Assembly: GCA_022606425.2 (NCBI GenBank)
Contig: JAHDVF020000177.1
Location: 806,001-870,000 of the forward strand
DNA: 64,000 nt
Direction of reading: 5' to 3'
DNA from: Lepidostoma basale
Taxonomy: Eukaryota > Arthropoda > Insecta > Trichoptera > Lepidostomatidae
How positions within the stretch are numbered: the stretch's first letter is position 1; the number at the start of each line of letters is the position of its first letter. The translations under genes and the position numbers were made by a program. Of this stretch, positions 1 through 11,909 are shown in pieces. The notes under the pieces are model-generated. The model saw nothing but the letters and a program-made list of their open reading frames with translations. It did no database searches and was not told the origin of the DNA.

Positions 1-324
1 GCCTTCGCTGCAGTGGGGTTCTTATTTTAAAATTAAAGAAAAAGAAAAAATGCCGACAAGGCACAGGTATATTTATGGCTGTTTTCGGTCAGTGGATTTT
101 TTTCTACAGGTTTATGAGATATGCTCCGTGGTGATAAATTGCTTCAAAATCTCGAAAATGAATTGGATTTATGGTGAATTAATTAGTCATCTTCTTTTAA
201 ATAAAATTGAGTAATTTGGATGGAAACAGAATTCTCTACAACATTCCGTTGGGTAAAAAATGCGTTCTCACAAAATATTCACGTTTTTTCGAGCATTTTT
301 TTAAGCATTTTAAATTACTACTTT

Positions 325-585
325 TTTGTTTTTTATATACTTTGTACGAGTATATACAACACTAACATTAAAAAAAATTACATAGACATGTTTCGGACAA
401 CCAGTTCTTCTTCAGTGATACATATTATATAGATACATATTTACACTGAAGAAGGACTGGTTGTCCGAAACATGTCTATGTAACATTTTTTAATGTTAGT
501 GTTGTATATAAAAATTATATAAAAAAGAAAAAGAGAAATAAAGCAGCTACAACACAAAGTATGGCGAACATAGAAGAAATTTTAA
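325..585. repeat. Fold-back repeat, family F (copy 1)
   Basis: An imperfect palindrome spans about 351-510. The left arm (ACAACACTAACATT...ACATGTTTCGGACAACC) is repeated inverted on the right with GGTTGTCCGAAACATGT. The tail (GAAATAAAGCAGC... to AGTATGGCGAACATAGAAG) is shared with the copies at about 4555-4935 and 61262-61540. Confidence 0.8.
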
Positions 586-770
586 ATTACTCGTATTTAT
601 TAAAAAAAGTACTTAAACGCTTATAGGTATTATCCTAGATTTTTAAAATATAAACGTTTAAATACATTGTTTTTTAAATTAACCAATTTGAACATTCAAC
701 AATACTTTTTAATAAAATTAAATCCCTTCGTACCTGAGATGCATAAATTATTTGCCGAATTTCATAATTA

Positions 771-937
771 TAACCCAATTTGTACTGTTTAATTATATTA
801 TTTTTTAACCAATCGTTAATGTCAAATGCAGCGTTCATAATTATATTTTAGATTTAAAATACGTCTCATGCGCCTTTGAGGTGATTACATCACGAAAACG
901 GCACTTTAAAAGTAACCATATTATTATTATTATTTAA
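771..937 (+). repeat. 3' end of a CR1/L2-like LINE with ATT tail
   Basis: Contains the conserved 3' block GAGGTGATTACATCACGAAA, followed by the CTTTAAAAGT motif and a (TTA)n tail. The same block recurs near 10085, 23830, 32960, 34900 and inverted at the right edge. Confidence 0.7.
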
Positions 938-940
938 TTA

Positions 941-1560
941 AAATAATATTTTTATGTCCATCGTTACTGCGATTGTGATTATACGATTGTTCGAAGAGTC
1001 CAACGTGGCACAACATTAAGCAAACTCGTAAGAGTATGCGAAGAACAATAACTGTTTACGAGCCAACATCAGATTCCTACGGAATGTATGGGGCATACTC
1101 GCCAGAGCCGTGTCATAGGCGATAGTATGAAATATTTGTGAGCACTGGTAATTTAATTAAACCAACGACTAAACGATTTACGAACCGGAATGTTCAAAGC
1201 GCGATGCTGTGGTCTTTTTTCTCCTCATTCCCCTTTATAATCCCTTCGGAGTGAGCCGACACTCGGTCCCTTGATCTGGCATGTGAGATGTACGAGTATG
1301 AGGATCCACGCAGGGCTGCCACTCGTCCCGAGCTGACTCCGAGCTTGATCCCGTATAATGTGTCCGCTGTCTTATCTCACTACACATCGCCTGATCCCCG
1401 TCTCTTGTCAACTCTTGGCAATAATCGAGACAACGTTTGCATTACTTTTTTATTATTTATATTGTGTACACATTAACTCGCATGATGATTGTATCTAACT
1501 AACTAACCGATGATTACTGTTAAATTTAAAACAATGTAATAATATCACAATTTCTTTTTA
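941..1560. other. Unassigned DNA, nothing recognised
   Basis: AT-rich, apart from a GC-richer stretch at about 1250-1430. No supported ORF or repeat match was seen. Confidence 0.5.
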
Positions 1561-1569
1561 TTCACTGAG

Positions 1570-1680
1570 AGTGTCGCGATAGCTGTTTCGCCAACCGATG
1601 TTGGCAGTATTTTAAATTTTAACAGTAATAATGTTGAAGTATCATAGTGTTTCGGCCAAAATAATGGACTTAAATTGATG
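1570..1680. repeat. Repeat family G, uninterrupted copy
   Basis: TAATAATGTTGAAGTATCAT, then TGTTTCGGCCAAAATAATGG, matches the sequence on both sides of the RTE-A insertion at 28555-29018. It is therefore an empty-site paralogue of that locus. Confidence 0.6.
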
Positions 1681-2154
1681 ATTGTAACAATTTTTAAAAT
1701 AGGCTATTTCAGGAATCTGAATAACGATTTGCGTAGAGGGTACCTTTTGTAAATTTGGAAGGAATGTAAAGAAATGTTTTGACAAAAATAAACGCTTGAG
1801 TATTAATATTATATCGCGTTTCACCGATTGGACTATGATTAATTTATATTGAGATTAAAAAATAGTTTTAAGGCTTAAACTTACCTATTTCAAAATTTAA
1901 CCAAACAAAGTATTATTGAATTTTGAATGCATTATAATACATAAACAATACATATTTGGCTTTAAAATGTACATATAATTAGTAATGTATTATTTTCTTA
2001 ATTTATTTACATTTATTTTAGATAAATATTTTCAAATCTGAGAACTCATCAAATCATATCTACAGTTTAAAACAATTTTCGTGTTTATATAGTTATGGCC
2101 ACTGGTCATGTTATATATATAACATAAATAAATTACTACTGTTCTTTTTTGGAT

Positions 2155-2300
2155 CCTTCTTCTTCTTCCTCGTGGTAGACCTACCAATATGATCTGTTCA
2201 GGTTACCAGAGATTTGCTCCTCCTGTGAGGTAGCTTCCCAGCTGTCCTTCCATCTTTTAGGAGGTCTTCCACGAGGACGAGTCCCACGAGGCTGATCATG
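2155..2300 (-). pseudogene. LINE C-terminal tail fragment (GRPPKRWKDSWE type)
   Basis: The minus strand reads GTRPRGRPPKRWKDSWEATS, then QEEQ and a stop. This is the Gly-Arg-Pro-rich C-terminus common downstream of RTE-like reverse transcriptases, followed by a GAA-rich tail. Relatives are at about 30945-31085 and 51655-51800. Confidence 0.65.
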
Positions 2301-2613
2301 CAATTTAATAAAGGGGAGTCTGGTGTTGTCAATTCTTTGAACATGAGCATACCAGTCCATTTTTTGCTGTCTGCTCCATCTTATAATATTCTCAACCTTG
2401 GATACCAGAAACTTGGAATATCCGGGATACAGAATCTTAGATATCAGAACCTTGGATATCTATGGACACAAAATAAATGGAAATATATTTTTTTTGGATC
2501 AATTTTTTTAAATTATGCCTATATTTCTTCCTATCAAACTTACAATAACAAGCTGTTTAAACCGTTAAATCGATTAAATAAAATAATATATGAAAAGTCC
2601 CATTTGGTAATAT

Positions 2614-2617
2614 TTGT

Positions 2618-2658
<41 letters not shown>
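2614..2658. repeat. (TG)n microsatellite
   Basis: About 45 bp of almost pure TG dinucleotides. Confidence 0.95.
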
Positions 2659-2659
<1 letters not shown>

Positions 2660-2689
2660 ATATAAGCAAGTATGTCAAGTCCTGTGTAA

Positions 2690-3000
2690 TTTCAGCACGC
2701 TAGTCCCGTATTGGGATGTCTTGATGTCACGCGCAGTGGGCAACCCTTCACTTGCCTCCACAAATCCCGCGAGATGATGGAGGACCGTGGAGGGTATATG
2801 GAGATTAACGCGTGTTGTTGTTGTCGACTCGAATCAGATAATATACAAATCCGCCGACTTTGCAACAGATCCGTCCCCAAACCTCGGCCCGATCGAGTGT
2901 TATTAATGAGACGTGTTAGAACAGAATTACCTAAATGGTATCCTGTAGATAGTTACATTTTCCTTAATTCGGGGCGACACAGCGATATAATATGCACTAA
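2690..3000. other. Non-repetitive stretch, unassigned
   Basis: Moderate GC. Open reading frames of up to 98 codons are present, but no domain is recognisable and no second copy occurs in the window. Confidence 0.4.
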
Positions 3001-3186
3001 ATATTAATGTCGTCTATATTTCAATATTTCTTTCAAATATATTGTATAATTATATATTTTTTGTTTTTAACTAGTAGTATAGATTGTTTTAAGTACCTAA
3101 TTACAGTTAATTTAAAAAAATCAGTGGATAACGTGGAATAAAAATTAAATAAACTTAAATGTCCGGATCGTCCAGCTGACGACAAG

Positions 3187-3476
3187 TGCACCATCTAAAA
3201 GAAATTTATGTATAAAATTATTTTTATTTGTTATTTTATTTTATAACATTTTACATTGTATTTTATATAATTTGTTTTTGATTTATTATGTAGACGTTGA
3301 ACGATCGAAGTGTGCGCGGGAGATGCCTATTGGTGGCGATGAGGTTCGCAACCCATCACACCGCGTCTCTCGCGGGGTGAAAAGAGAAGGATGGAGTGCC
3401 GCATCGATTAAAGTGTGGCAGTCCATTCTTTCCGCCTATCCTTTCGGAGAGACGGCGTGATGGTTAGTTAGTTAGT
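3187..3476 (+). mobile_element. Non-autonomous retroelement 'A-short' (longer form)
   Basis: Begins near GTGCACCATCTAAAAG, passes an AT-rich segment and GACGTTGAACGATCGAAGTG, then GATGCCTATTGGTGGCGATG. It ends with the RTE-A 3' block (GGCAGTCCATTCTTTC, GAGACGGCGTGATGG) and a GTTA tail. The same layout occurs inverted at 15196-15490. Confidence 0.75.
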
Positions 3477-3660
3477 TTACTAATATCACTTTAGAACTAC
3501 TAGTATGAAAATATCAGAATGTGTGTTTTAAAAATAATAATACGATATCTCCAACATTTATTTTTTGCAAAAACGTATTTAAATATAGATTTTCTATACA
3601 TCAATATACGTTAAGCAAAATACGTAATTGAAAAAATACAACTATTAGAATATCATATTT

Positions 3661-4036
3661 GTAGAAAAAAATGCAGTAGAAATAAGATCTCTTAGACGAA
3701 TGTAGGAATACTGTGTCAAATGAAATTATAAGAAGTGAATTCGGTGCGAATGTTGGTGTTATGAATAAAATAATGAAAGGATCATCAAGATCGTTTGGAC
3801 ACACGGAAATAATGAATTAAGAAAGAATGGTAAATAAAATTATATGTTCATGATGTAAATTGAACTAGAAATAGAGGAAGACTGAGGAAAAAATGGCACG
3901 ATCAAATAAATAAAATATTGAATGTCGGCCATGTGAGGAGTCAGAAAATCGATGTATGAATGTTGAGGAAGCAAGAGAAATATGTCAGGAAAGAAAAGCC
4001 TATCCCTTCGGCGAGACGGCGTGATGGTTAGTTAGT
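3661..4036 (+). mobile_element. RTE-A 3' fragment
   Basis: Starts within the RT C-terminal region (GCAGTAGAAATAAGATCTCT) and ends GACGGCGTGATGGTTAGTTA. Frameshifted and not coding. Confidence 0.85.
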
Positions 4037-4239
4037 TTTAGTTTTCATATTAGCATTTCTAAAGTGACACTAGTTGAAAACGTGTTTTGGATTTGTATCA
4101 CAGTAGAAATATTTGTACAACATCCGAGTTGTTTAATTCTTTAATGGCAGTAGGCATGTAGTTTTTTGTAAAATATTAATTAAAAAAAATCACAGTACAA
4201 AATCGCTAATATTTAATTTCGATAATAAATTAAATATTT

Positions 4240-4555
4240 ATCAGTGGTAGCTCCGTATAATTTTTGCGGGCGCGTATTGTATTCTTTAACATGATCAATT
4301 GATTACAGTCCCTTGAACAAAGGGACCTGCGATTAGCTGTGTGTATTTAATTAGCCTCACCCAAATGCATCCCGGGGGATCCCCCGCTACAAGGAGCAGA
4401 TTTGTTTTCTCATAGGGCGGCAAAGATCATTTGTATTAATAGATCATTATGTCACAGGGGTACGCAACCATGTGATCTTGACTCGGCTATTCGCAAGAAA
4501 AAATACCATTTTGTAATCCAGTTAACAAACTTAAACATAAATTTATATTTGTCTT
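4240..4555. other. Unassigned DNA
   Basis: AT-rich with a small GC-rich patch near 4365-4390 (CATCCCGGGGGATCCCCC palindrome). No gene was seen. Confidence 0.4.
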
Positions 4556-4935
4556 TTTCTATTTTATATAATTTGTATATACAACACTAACTTTAAAAAT
4601 AAATAAATTACATTTCAGACAAGTTTCGGACAACCGGTCCTTCTTCAAAGATATATATTTAAAATATTATAAAATTGTTTACAAATATGATCAGTTTTGA
4701 CAGATGTTATAACTGATCAATATGTTAAAACTGATCATATTTGTAAACAATTTTATAATATTTTAAATACCTATGTATCTTTATAATATGTATCACTGAA
4801 GAAGAACCGGTTGCCCGAAACATGTCTAATATGTAATTGAATTTTTTTTTAAAGTAATTTTTGTATATACAAAGTATTTAAAAAAGAAAAACACAAATAA
4901 AACATCTACAACACAAAGTATGGCGAACAGAGGAG
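4555..4935. repeat. Fold-back repeat, family F (copy 2) with perfect 42-bp arms
   Basis: The inner arms 4657-4698 and 4727-4768 are perfect inverted copies, separated by 28 bp. The outer arms carry GTTTCGGACAACCGG and, inverted, CCGGTTGCCCGAAACATG. The tail with AGTATGGCGAACAG is shared with the copies near 351 and 61262. Confidence 0.85.
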
Positions 4936-4984
4936 AAATAAATTTATATGATATTAATATGAATGAACACGCCCATTTTCTAGA

Positions 4985-5075
4985 AGTATCATTATATTTA
5001 ACGGGAATGACATATTTAACCTTGCTGAGGTTTTATCAAATATTTGAAAATAACTTGTCATTCCCTTAAATAATA
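4985..5075. repeat. Degenerate H-family fold-back repeat
   Basis: GGGAATGACATATTTAACC, then TTATCAAATATTTG and TTGTCATTCCC, resemble the H family (see 22210-22465). Confidence 0.45.
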
Positions 5076-5148
5076 ATTAAAAATTTAGAGAACAGACCAT
5101 TTAATTCATACTAAAAAAAGGATTTTACATAATTTTTCTATTAATAAA

Positions 5149-5318
5149 ACTAACTAATTAACTAACCATCACGCCGTCTCCCCAAAGGGGTAGGCGGAGA
5201 AAATCGACCCGCAGACTGTTCTTTCCTAGTATACTTCTCTCGTTCCTCAACATTCATACATCATGTCATACACACACGTCGATTTCTCCGGCTCCTCATA
5301 TGGCCTACATTCAATATT
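5149..5318 (-). mobile_element. RTE-A 3' fragment
   Basis: Reversed GTTA tail, CATCACGCCGTCTCCCC and the downstream conserved 3' block. Confidence 0.85.
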
Positions 5319-5699
5319 TTAAACACCAGAATTTACACTTATTTTTACTTAAAATTTTATTTTTTTGAAGTAATGTTTTATGAACACGACTTATTTTCGA
5401 TGGCCCGACGTAAAAGGAAATATTTCAAATTAATATCCAATGCGGTCATTTTTTTACAAAATTAATTATTGAACTTATTGAAATCGGAGAATGTCGTTTC
5501 TGTTTGACATTGATTCAAATCGTTTAAAATAAAAATCTTGCAAATCACGTTAGAAATTACGCCTGTCTTTGGGCATCGCCCTGAGCAAGAACGGTTAGAT
5601 TTGCCAACTAGCGAAGGCTGATAACTTTCCTACACATTCACGCGAATAAGCAAACTCTTATTCGTAACCCAAAGAAAGAAAGACTTCGTGTTCGTTGTT

Positions 5700-5830
5700 A
5701 TATAATTAGTAACTAAAAGTTACGAAAACAGAGAACGGACCAGTCTGTCGATGCCAGCGAGCCTGGCGAAAACGGTCGCTATCTATATAAAGATGAGAGT
5801 AGAAGCAGTTTTTTAAAACACATTGGTTTA
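5700..5830. repeat. C-family repeat fragment
   Basis: CGATGCCAGCGAGCCTGGCG is shared with the fold-back at about 9760-9985 and the copy near 42860-42960. Confidence 0.55.
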
Positions 5831-6027
5831 TTTATTTTTGATTGAAAACGGAGTTGTCAAATTTACTCTCGATATTAAGTATTCAATGAAGATTAGCATT
5901 TATATTTTATGTTTATATATAATAATATAATTAAATTAATAAAATATAATTTAAATACAATATTCCCTAATGGGAGAGATTAATTTCGTCTTGCGTTTTT
6001 AAATATAACGACGCAAAACGTACTTAC

Positions 6028-6150
6028 TTATCAGCCGTTTGTCGTCCACTGCTGAAAGTAGGCCTCTCCTAAAGCACGCCACTGTCCCTTATCCATCGCC
6101 ACTCTTAGCCATCCACATCTAGCAATCCTTATAACATCGTTGGGTTCGTG
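6028..6150 (-). pseudogene. LINE C-terminal fragment (same family as 16622-17045)
   Basis: CAGCCGTTTGTCGTCCACTG, then TAGGCCTCTCCTAAAGCACG, matches the better-preserved copy near 16650. Confidence 0.65.
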
Positions 6151-6289
6151 AGCAGGGGGAAACGTTAATATAAAATACTCAATATGGAGATTTCCATAGT
6201 TAAAAATCTTTTCATAACGTTAAATCAGTTGTTCATAAAGTCGATCATTCGTGTCTGCGGTATGAATGTTTGTCCGCATGTGTGATACT

Positions 6290-6560
6290 AGTCGTAGTAC
6301 GAGGTGAGAGCAAACTGTTATACAAGACAGCTTGACATAATGTGGCCGCGGTCCCGGGCGGGTCACCCTCGGCGAGCCGGCGGAGTGGGCTGGTGTCGGC
6401 AGCGGTACAAAGGCGACCGCAGAGGGCACCGCCAGCGCCTCGCGGTACATGTGCTCAATTTTCTCACACGCAGATGTGTCGATTGCCGATACTGCAGGTT
6501 AAGATGAATCGCACATCGCCATTCGGAATATTTTATGAATCTTTTGACACGTATGGACAA
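6290..6560. other. GC-rich non-repetitive block
   Basis: Overlapping ORFs occur on both strands, which is typical of GC-rich non-coding DNA. No domain is recognised. Possible regulatory DNA or a decayed repeat. Confidence 0.3.
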
Positions 6561-6732
6561 GGCTAACCTAGCTAAGCGTCTAATGGTACCTGTAATTTCT
6601 ACCCAAGTATAGTATCTATGTATATAAATAAAAGGTAATGTTCGCATGTGTGTGCCCTATAAACTCAAAAACTAATCAACCGATTTCGCTGCAAATTTCA
6701 CAATTCGTTGTTATTAGTTCCATGAGTGTTTA

Positions 6733-7140
6733 GAGTTCTTCTTCTTCCTTCTTCCTCGGCCTATTCCCATCCACTCCTCGATAAATGCATCCTCCATTCG
6801 CTTCCATGTCACTCTGTCCTGTGCAGACTGCATTCAGGTTATTCCGACGTGTCTGTTCAGATCATCCTTCCATCGTAGTTGCGGTCACCCTGCACTTCTC
6901 TTTGCCGTACACGGTCTCTAAGTCAGAAGTCTTCTTGTCCACTTTTCGTCTGAGCTTCTGGCTACGTGACCTGCCCATTACCATTTTAGAGTCGCCACCC
7001 GGTGGATGATGTCAGTGACCTTTGTTTTTTCTCTCACTGTATCATTTCTGACTCTGTCTCTTAGGCTTATTCTTAACATGGCTCTTTCCATGGCTCTTTG
7101 TAGTCTTCTCGAATCCTTTTCTCTTAGAGTTATAATAATT
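6733..7140 (-). pseudogene. Decayed LINE C-terminal region
   Basis: A minus-strand relic with a GAA-rich 3' tail and sequence resembling the endonuclease/RT C-terminal tails elsewhere here. Frameshifts throughout. Confidence 0.5.
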
Positions 7141-7171
7141 AATATCCGATAGGAAAAGAGGTTACAGCTAT

Positions 7172-7500
7172 CTAACTAACTAACTAACTTACCGTTAAAC
7201 GTTTATGTACAGCTACACTATTCTTTCCTAATATACTTCTCTGGCTTTCTCTATATTCATACACTTTGTCATTATTTCCAAATGTCCGAACCATCTTAAT
7301 GACCCTTTAATTATTTTTTTTATTACACTTTCGTTCGCATTGTACGATATTCACTTCTTATACTTGAATTTGACACACTATCATATGCAAATTTATCACA
7401 CATTCGTTTAAAAAAATCTCATCCTTCTTTTGCTAGTTCCATGCTTCACTTTCATACATAAGAGTCGGCTCTTGAACACCATTGAGCAATGCCATCTAAG
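7172..7500 (-). mobile_element. RTE-A 3' fragment, diverged
   Basis: Four CTAA units (reversed tail), then TTCTTTCCTAATATACTTCT and the RT C-terminal block (CATGTGTCC-like, CATTCGTTTAAAAAAATCTC). Confidence 0.8.
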
Positions 7501-7900
7501 CACGTATTTCTGAACTGTAAATATTTATTTTGTGTTATATTCTGTTAATACATTATCAATTCCAAGTTTAATTTAAGAAGTGAAATATCTAATGTGTCAC
7601 ATGGTCGGTCTTTCATACATGTTCACGGCCAATCAACATTACATGTATGTGACAAAAAGGTCAGTAATAACAGACCAACTGATTCGTCAACTTTATTTGA
7701 AATACCTTTTATCTTGCATTTTGTATTGTGGATTATAAACTAATACTGATCGAAATTTGTATTCTTACCACAATTCAAAATAATTTTAACTGAATTTTAA
7801 GCGTTCGAATATGTTGGGTACTCAACTAGCTCATTAGAATAATTGAGATGAGGTCAAGCATATATATTACGTAAAAGGTAGTGTGAGTTTAAAAATAGCT
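7501..7900. other. Unassigned AT-rich DNA
   Basis: No ORF, repeat or RNA signal seen. Confidence 0.4.
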
Positions 7901-9070
7901 AGTGAGCAAGAACCCAGGAGGGAATGCTTTCGCGTTGGTGCGAGATATCGTGTCTAAACATTCATCGGAATTCGGTGTTCGATGTGGTCCGTATCGCATC
8001 TCCGCGTGTGCCCAGATGTGTTGCAAAAACGTTCAGCAGTCAAATTAATTGAAAACAAAATTGGTAGTCGGGCCACACATTTCTCAACAGAGGGCGTTGC
8101 ACAAATCCGACAAAAAATATTACCGCGGCGGGGATTTGAGAAGCGGAGAAGCATAAAAAGCTCGCTAGATCCGAGCCGAGAAGTGGCATAAGCGCTGTAG
8201 CCTGCCGGCCGCGGACCGAGGGGCCTGAGATTGCGATGAAAGCGGGAATTAGTGGCAACACAGAATACACGAGTGAAGGCGGCATCGGCGCACATCAAAG
8301 GCCTCCCCGCGCCCCGACCCCCGCCCGCACCCGCCGCGGCTCGCACTGCCCAAGGATCGCGAAAAATCGGCACGTTTATGGCATTTTTTAATATCAGCCC
8401 AGGAAGTCGCTTTTCGATCTCGGCTTAAGGGGACAATATAATTTGAGTACGTGTACGGTGTGCGCTTACACGGAATAATAGTCATTAGGCCACCGTGTTA
8501 TCCGTGATGTCATTAGCTGTAGGTGGTCATTAGTCATTAGCGGTGTTAGGCTTTTTGTAAAACACTTGCTCTGGCTACCTTCGCGGCTACTGGCGCTGCA
8601 GCCATACAATGGGTGTGGACCGCGGGAGGTGGCGGGCTCATTGTGTCCATTAACAACCTAATCAAGAATAGTTTTTTCATCAGCCGCCATCGATCTGTTT
8701 TTACCATCGCCGGGCACCTAATTGTATAAAACAAATAAACACTAATCTAATCGTGTACAAAAATAAACACACGAAAGGATATAGGAATGAATCGATAAAA
8801 AATATGATGAGTTTAGTATCTCATCAGCGTAGGTCATTTGAAACACTCGCTTCTTCCATAACTTTTAATCGCCGCGCAAAAAGCCTTCCCCACAAAGGCC
8901 GACACTAAAGCCTCGATACAAATTTCCACGAGTGTAAAGTTAGAGTTAAAGGGTTGGGTGCCGCTCGCCCACCTGCGGCCGTCGTCAGCCGGGCCGGGCG
9001 AGGGGGCTGACCCCTGGCCTCGGGTTTCCAAAGGACCCGACGGATAGGTCCAGCAGGTCTCGAATTCTTT
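7900..9070. promoter_or_regulatory. Non-repetitive GC-richer region, possible regulatory DNA
   Basis: More than 1 kb without a recognisable repeat inside a repeat-dense region, including a very GC-rich core near 8280-8350 and another near 8950-9020. Homeodomain-like TTTATGGC and TAATT sites are present but are cheap in AT-rich DNA. ORFs on both strands are not credible. Enhancer activity is only a guess from context. Confidence 0.25.
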
Positions 9071-9327
9071 ACACGACAGTTAATATCGATTTAATAGTTT
9101 ATTCATCCATTTTATGTTGAAACGATTAACATAGCCATACCGACCTATCCTGCAGACAGGCTGAATTGTGTGAACGACCATTTATAGTTGTTAACGTACT
9201 ATTATACACATTTTAACTCTGCTATTATCTTTAATCATTTCTAAATATTTTATTTTAATTCAACCAAACCTTTAGATCTAATGCCGGAATACATTTGAAT
9301 ATTGATGAATGTTATAAAATATATTTA

Positions 9328-9610
9328 GCTAGCTAACTAACCATCACGCACCAAAGAGGCAGTCAGTAAGAATGGACCGCCACACTTTTCTTACCTTCTT
9401 AACATTCGTACGTCGTCGATTTCTCCGACACTTAATATGTGATTGATTTGAATACGTTTTTATCAGCCTTCCTCTATTTCTTGCTCCATTCTCATTGGTA
9501 TACTTTCTTTACCATCATTTTTTCATTCATTCTTTCCATGTGTCCAACCATCTTTATGAACCTTTCATTATTTATAGACTTCTTATATTTGGATTCGCCC
9601 TCCATCCTAT
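9328..9610 (-). mobile_element. RTE-A 3' fragment, diverged
   Basis: GCTAACTAACCATCACGC, then GTATACTTTCTTTACCATCA and TCCATGTGTCCAACCATC mark the inverted RT C-terminal block. Confidence 0.8.
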
Positions 9611-9759
9611 TCAAAAATTGATCTTACGTTCGTGTAAAATATCTTATTTTTACCCCATTTAATCTACTTTCACCCTGAGTAGATAATTAAGATAGTGGAA
9701 TTTCGAAATTCGATCTATCATATAATCAAATGATTTTACTGAAATCTCTTGTCGGAAGT

Positions 9760-9985
9760 TCATTTTAAATAATAATGAAATAAAACGATGTTTTTTTTAA
9801 CTACTTCCACTTTTTTCGTTATTTTGACAGATAACGGCTTCGCCAGGCTCGCTGGTATCGACAGAGGCTCGCTGGCATCGACAGACAAGTCTGACGACGC
9901 CAGCGAGCTTGGCGTAATCAGTCACTGTTGAAATAAAGACAAAAGTGAAATGAGTAAAAAAACATCGTTTTATTTAATTATTATA
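9760..9985. repeat. C-family fold-back repeat
   Basis: AATGAAATAAAACGATG, an internal duplicated unit (GGCTCGCTGG.ATCGACAGA twice), then the inverted GACGCCAGCGAGCTTGGCG and AAACATCGTTTTATTTAATT. Confidence 0.65.
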
Positions 9986-10044
9986 ATATGATATACTTAT
10001 TTGTCTCCCGTTTGCCTTTTAACTGTATACATTAATTTTGATTT

Positions 10045-10143
10045 AGATTTTTAGATTTAAAACACGTCTTAATGCGCCCTTGAGGTGATTACGTCACAAA
10101 AACGGTGCTTTAAAAGTGAGCATATTATTATTATTATTATTAT
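10045..10143 (+). repeat. 3' end of CR1/L2-like LINE
   Basis: ACACGTCTTAATGCGCCCTT, GAGGTGATTACGTCAC, CTTTAAAAGTGAG and an ATT-repeat tail. Confidence 0.75.
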
Positions 10144-10203
10144 TTAATACTTTCGAAACCTGTTAATATAAATTAACTTAAATAAACTCCAGCTATAGAA
10201 ATT

Positions 10204-10383
10204 TCAGCATGTTTTTGAATCACGTTTTCCATCGTTATTTTTTAAATTTCGTTATTTTTTTATTTTTTAATTTTGTTATTTTTCCATCGTTATTTTTTAA
10301 AATTTACAGAAATATTTTTAATTTCTCAGCATGTTTTTGAATCACGTTTGAAGCATTTTTTTGAATCACGTTTTCCATCGTTG
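10204..10383. repeat. Degenerate tandem repeat
   Basis: The unit CATGTTTTTGAATCACG + TTTTCCATCGTTATTTTTTAAA occurs complete or in part about four times. Confidence 0.7.
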
Positions 10384-10559
10384 TGGATTTTTTTATTTAT
10401 TTATATACGTAATCTACACCTATAAAAATTATTGCGAAAATAACCTAAAAATTACATCAATTCATAATAATGAAGCCATTTACTGTTTCAAGAAATACGA
10501 GCGCGAGGGTAATTTCAATAAATAAATTGGCTAAAATTGGTGCAGATTAGTCAATCGTT

Positions 10560-10840
10560 TGAACTTGGGCATTCATTTGAAGGCTGCAATTTCCTTTAGC
10601 CCTAACAGTACAGTTTAGGCCGGCGTATCTGCATGCCCGAGCTAATGCCCGCGATAGTATGCAATTTGATTGAATGGTATCCCATAGCAGGATATCCGAG
10701 CCGTTATGCAACACATCCACCATCACGGCTCGGACGGCCTCAATTATTTAAATGTGACCAATCAGGACCCAGATCACGGTCAGCGCAGTGCTGGCTGGAA
10801 CGCCGCACCGCGCCGCCACGAATAATGAATAGTGAACAAG
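10560..10840. other. GC-richer non-repetitive block
   Basis: A 94-codon ORF (10633-10917, +) crosses it but resembles no known protein. Left as non-coding. Confidence 0.3.
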
Positions 10841-11398
10841 AATTTACTCGTATTGTGTTCCATACGAACCCCGTTTTTTATCTTTTGAACTATGTAGGTA
10901 CTTGGAATGGATTTTAATTATTCCTAGAATCACGCGCTCATGATATTTAATATTTTTTTTGGATCTCAAATTGATTTTAATAATTTTAAAAATATGCAAA
11001 ATCGTTTTATTGAAGGTTGAGGCCTTAAAACTGTGGAATTCCATTGGTGAATTATCCACACACAGAATAAGGATTTAAAAAAATGTTTTACTCAATATAA
11101 TTATTAAATATTTTTACAAAACAAAAATGTTAAAAAATATTTACTACATGTTTCGTAGGTGACATTCATGCTTCATACACATAAGAATAGATACACTCAA
11201 TATAAAAAAATATTTAATTATTTTTATTTATTATTCGTGCTCTTGTTCGATTCTAGGATAATTTTTTTTTAATCTTATTGTTATATATTTTTTTGTAATT
11301 CTCATGAATTATTATTCAATATTCTTAAGAAGAAAGAAAAAAATTTAGGAGGAGCCAATATAATTTTGTCGCTTTAGTATTGAGACGAGTAAATATTG

Positions 11399-11909
11399 AC
11401 TAACCATCACGCCGTCTCCCCGGAGAGGTAGGCAGAAAGAATGGACCGCCACACTGTTCTATCCTGACATACTTATCTCGATTCCTCTACATTCATACAT
11501 CTTGTCATGCACGCACGTCGATATCTCCGACTCCTCACGTGACCGACATTCAATATTTGATTGATTTGATCGTGCCTCATTTTCCTCGGCCTTCCTCTAC
11601 TTCTAGTTCCGTTCACGTCGTTTACATATACCTTCTTCACCATTATCTCTTCACTTAATCTTTCCATGTGTCCAAACCATCTTAACGACCCTTTCATTAT
11701 TTTGTTCATAACACTTTCATTCGCACCGCATTCACTTCTTATACTGGCATTTGACACTCTATTATATACAGATTTACCACACATTCGTCTTAGAGATCTC
11801 ATTTCTACTGCATTTATTCTACTTTCATCCTTATTTTGCCAGTTTCATGCTTCACTTTCTTACATAAGGGTCGGCACAAGAACACCATTATGCACTGCCA
11901 TCTCCTAGC
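11399..11909 (-). mobile_element. RTE-A 3' fragment with RT C-terminal region
   Basis: The minus strand reads MRSLRRMCGKSVYNRVSNAS, then KIMKGSLRWFGHMERLSEE and GRPRKMRHDQINQILNVG, the region downstream of the RT core. The reversed tail TAACCATCACGCCGTCTCC is at the 3' end. Confidence 0.9.

Noticed and set aside
3420..3476. Regularly spaced recurring blocks near GTTAGTTAG as a CRISPR-like or satellite array
   Set aside because: The recurrences are dispersed 3' ends of a retrotransposon on both strands, with no regular spacing.
7954..8485. Overlapping ORFs of up to 139 codons on the minus strand
   Set aside because: They arise from GC-rich composition, occur on both strands, and show no domain or splice context.
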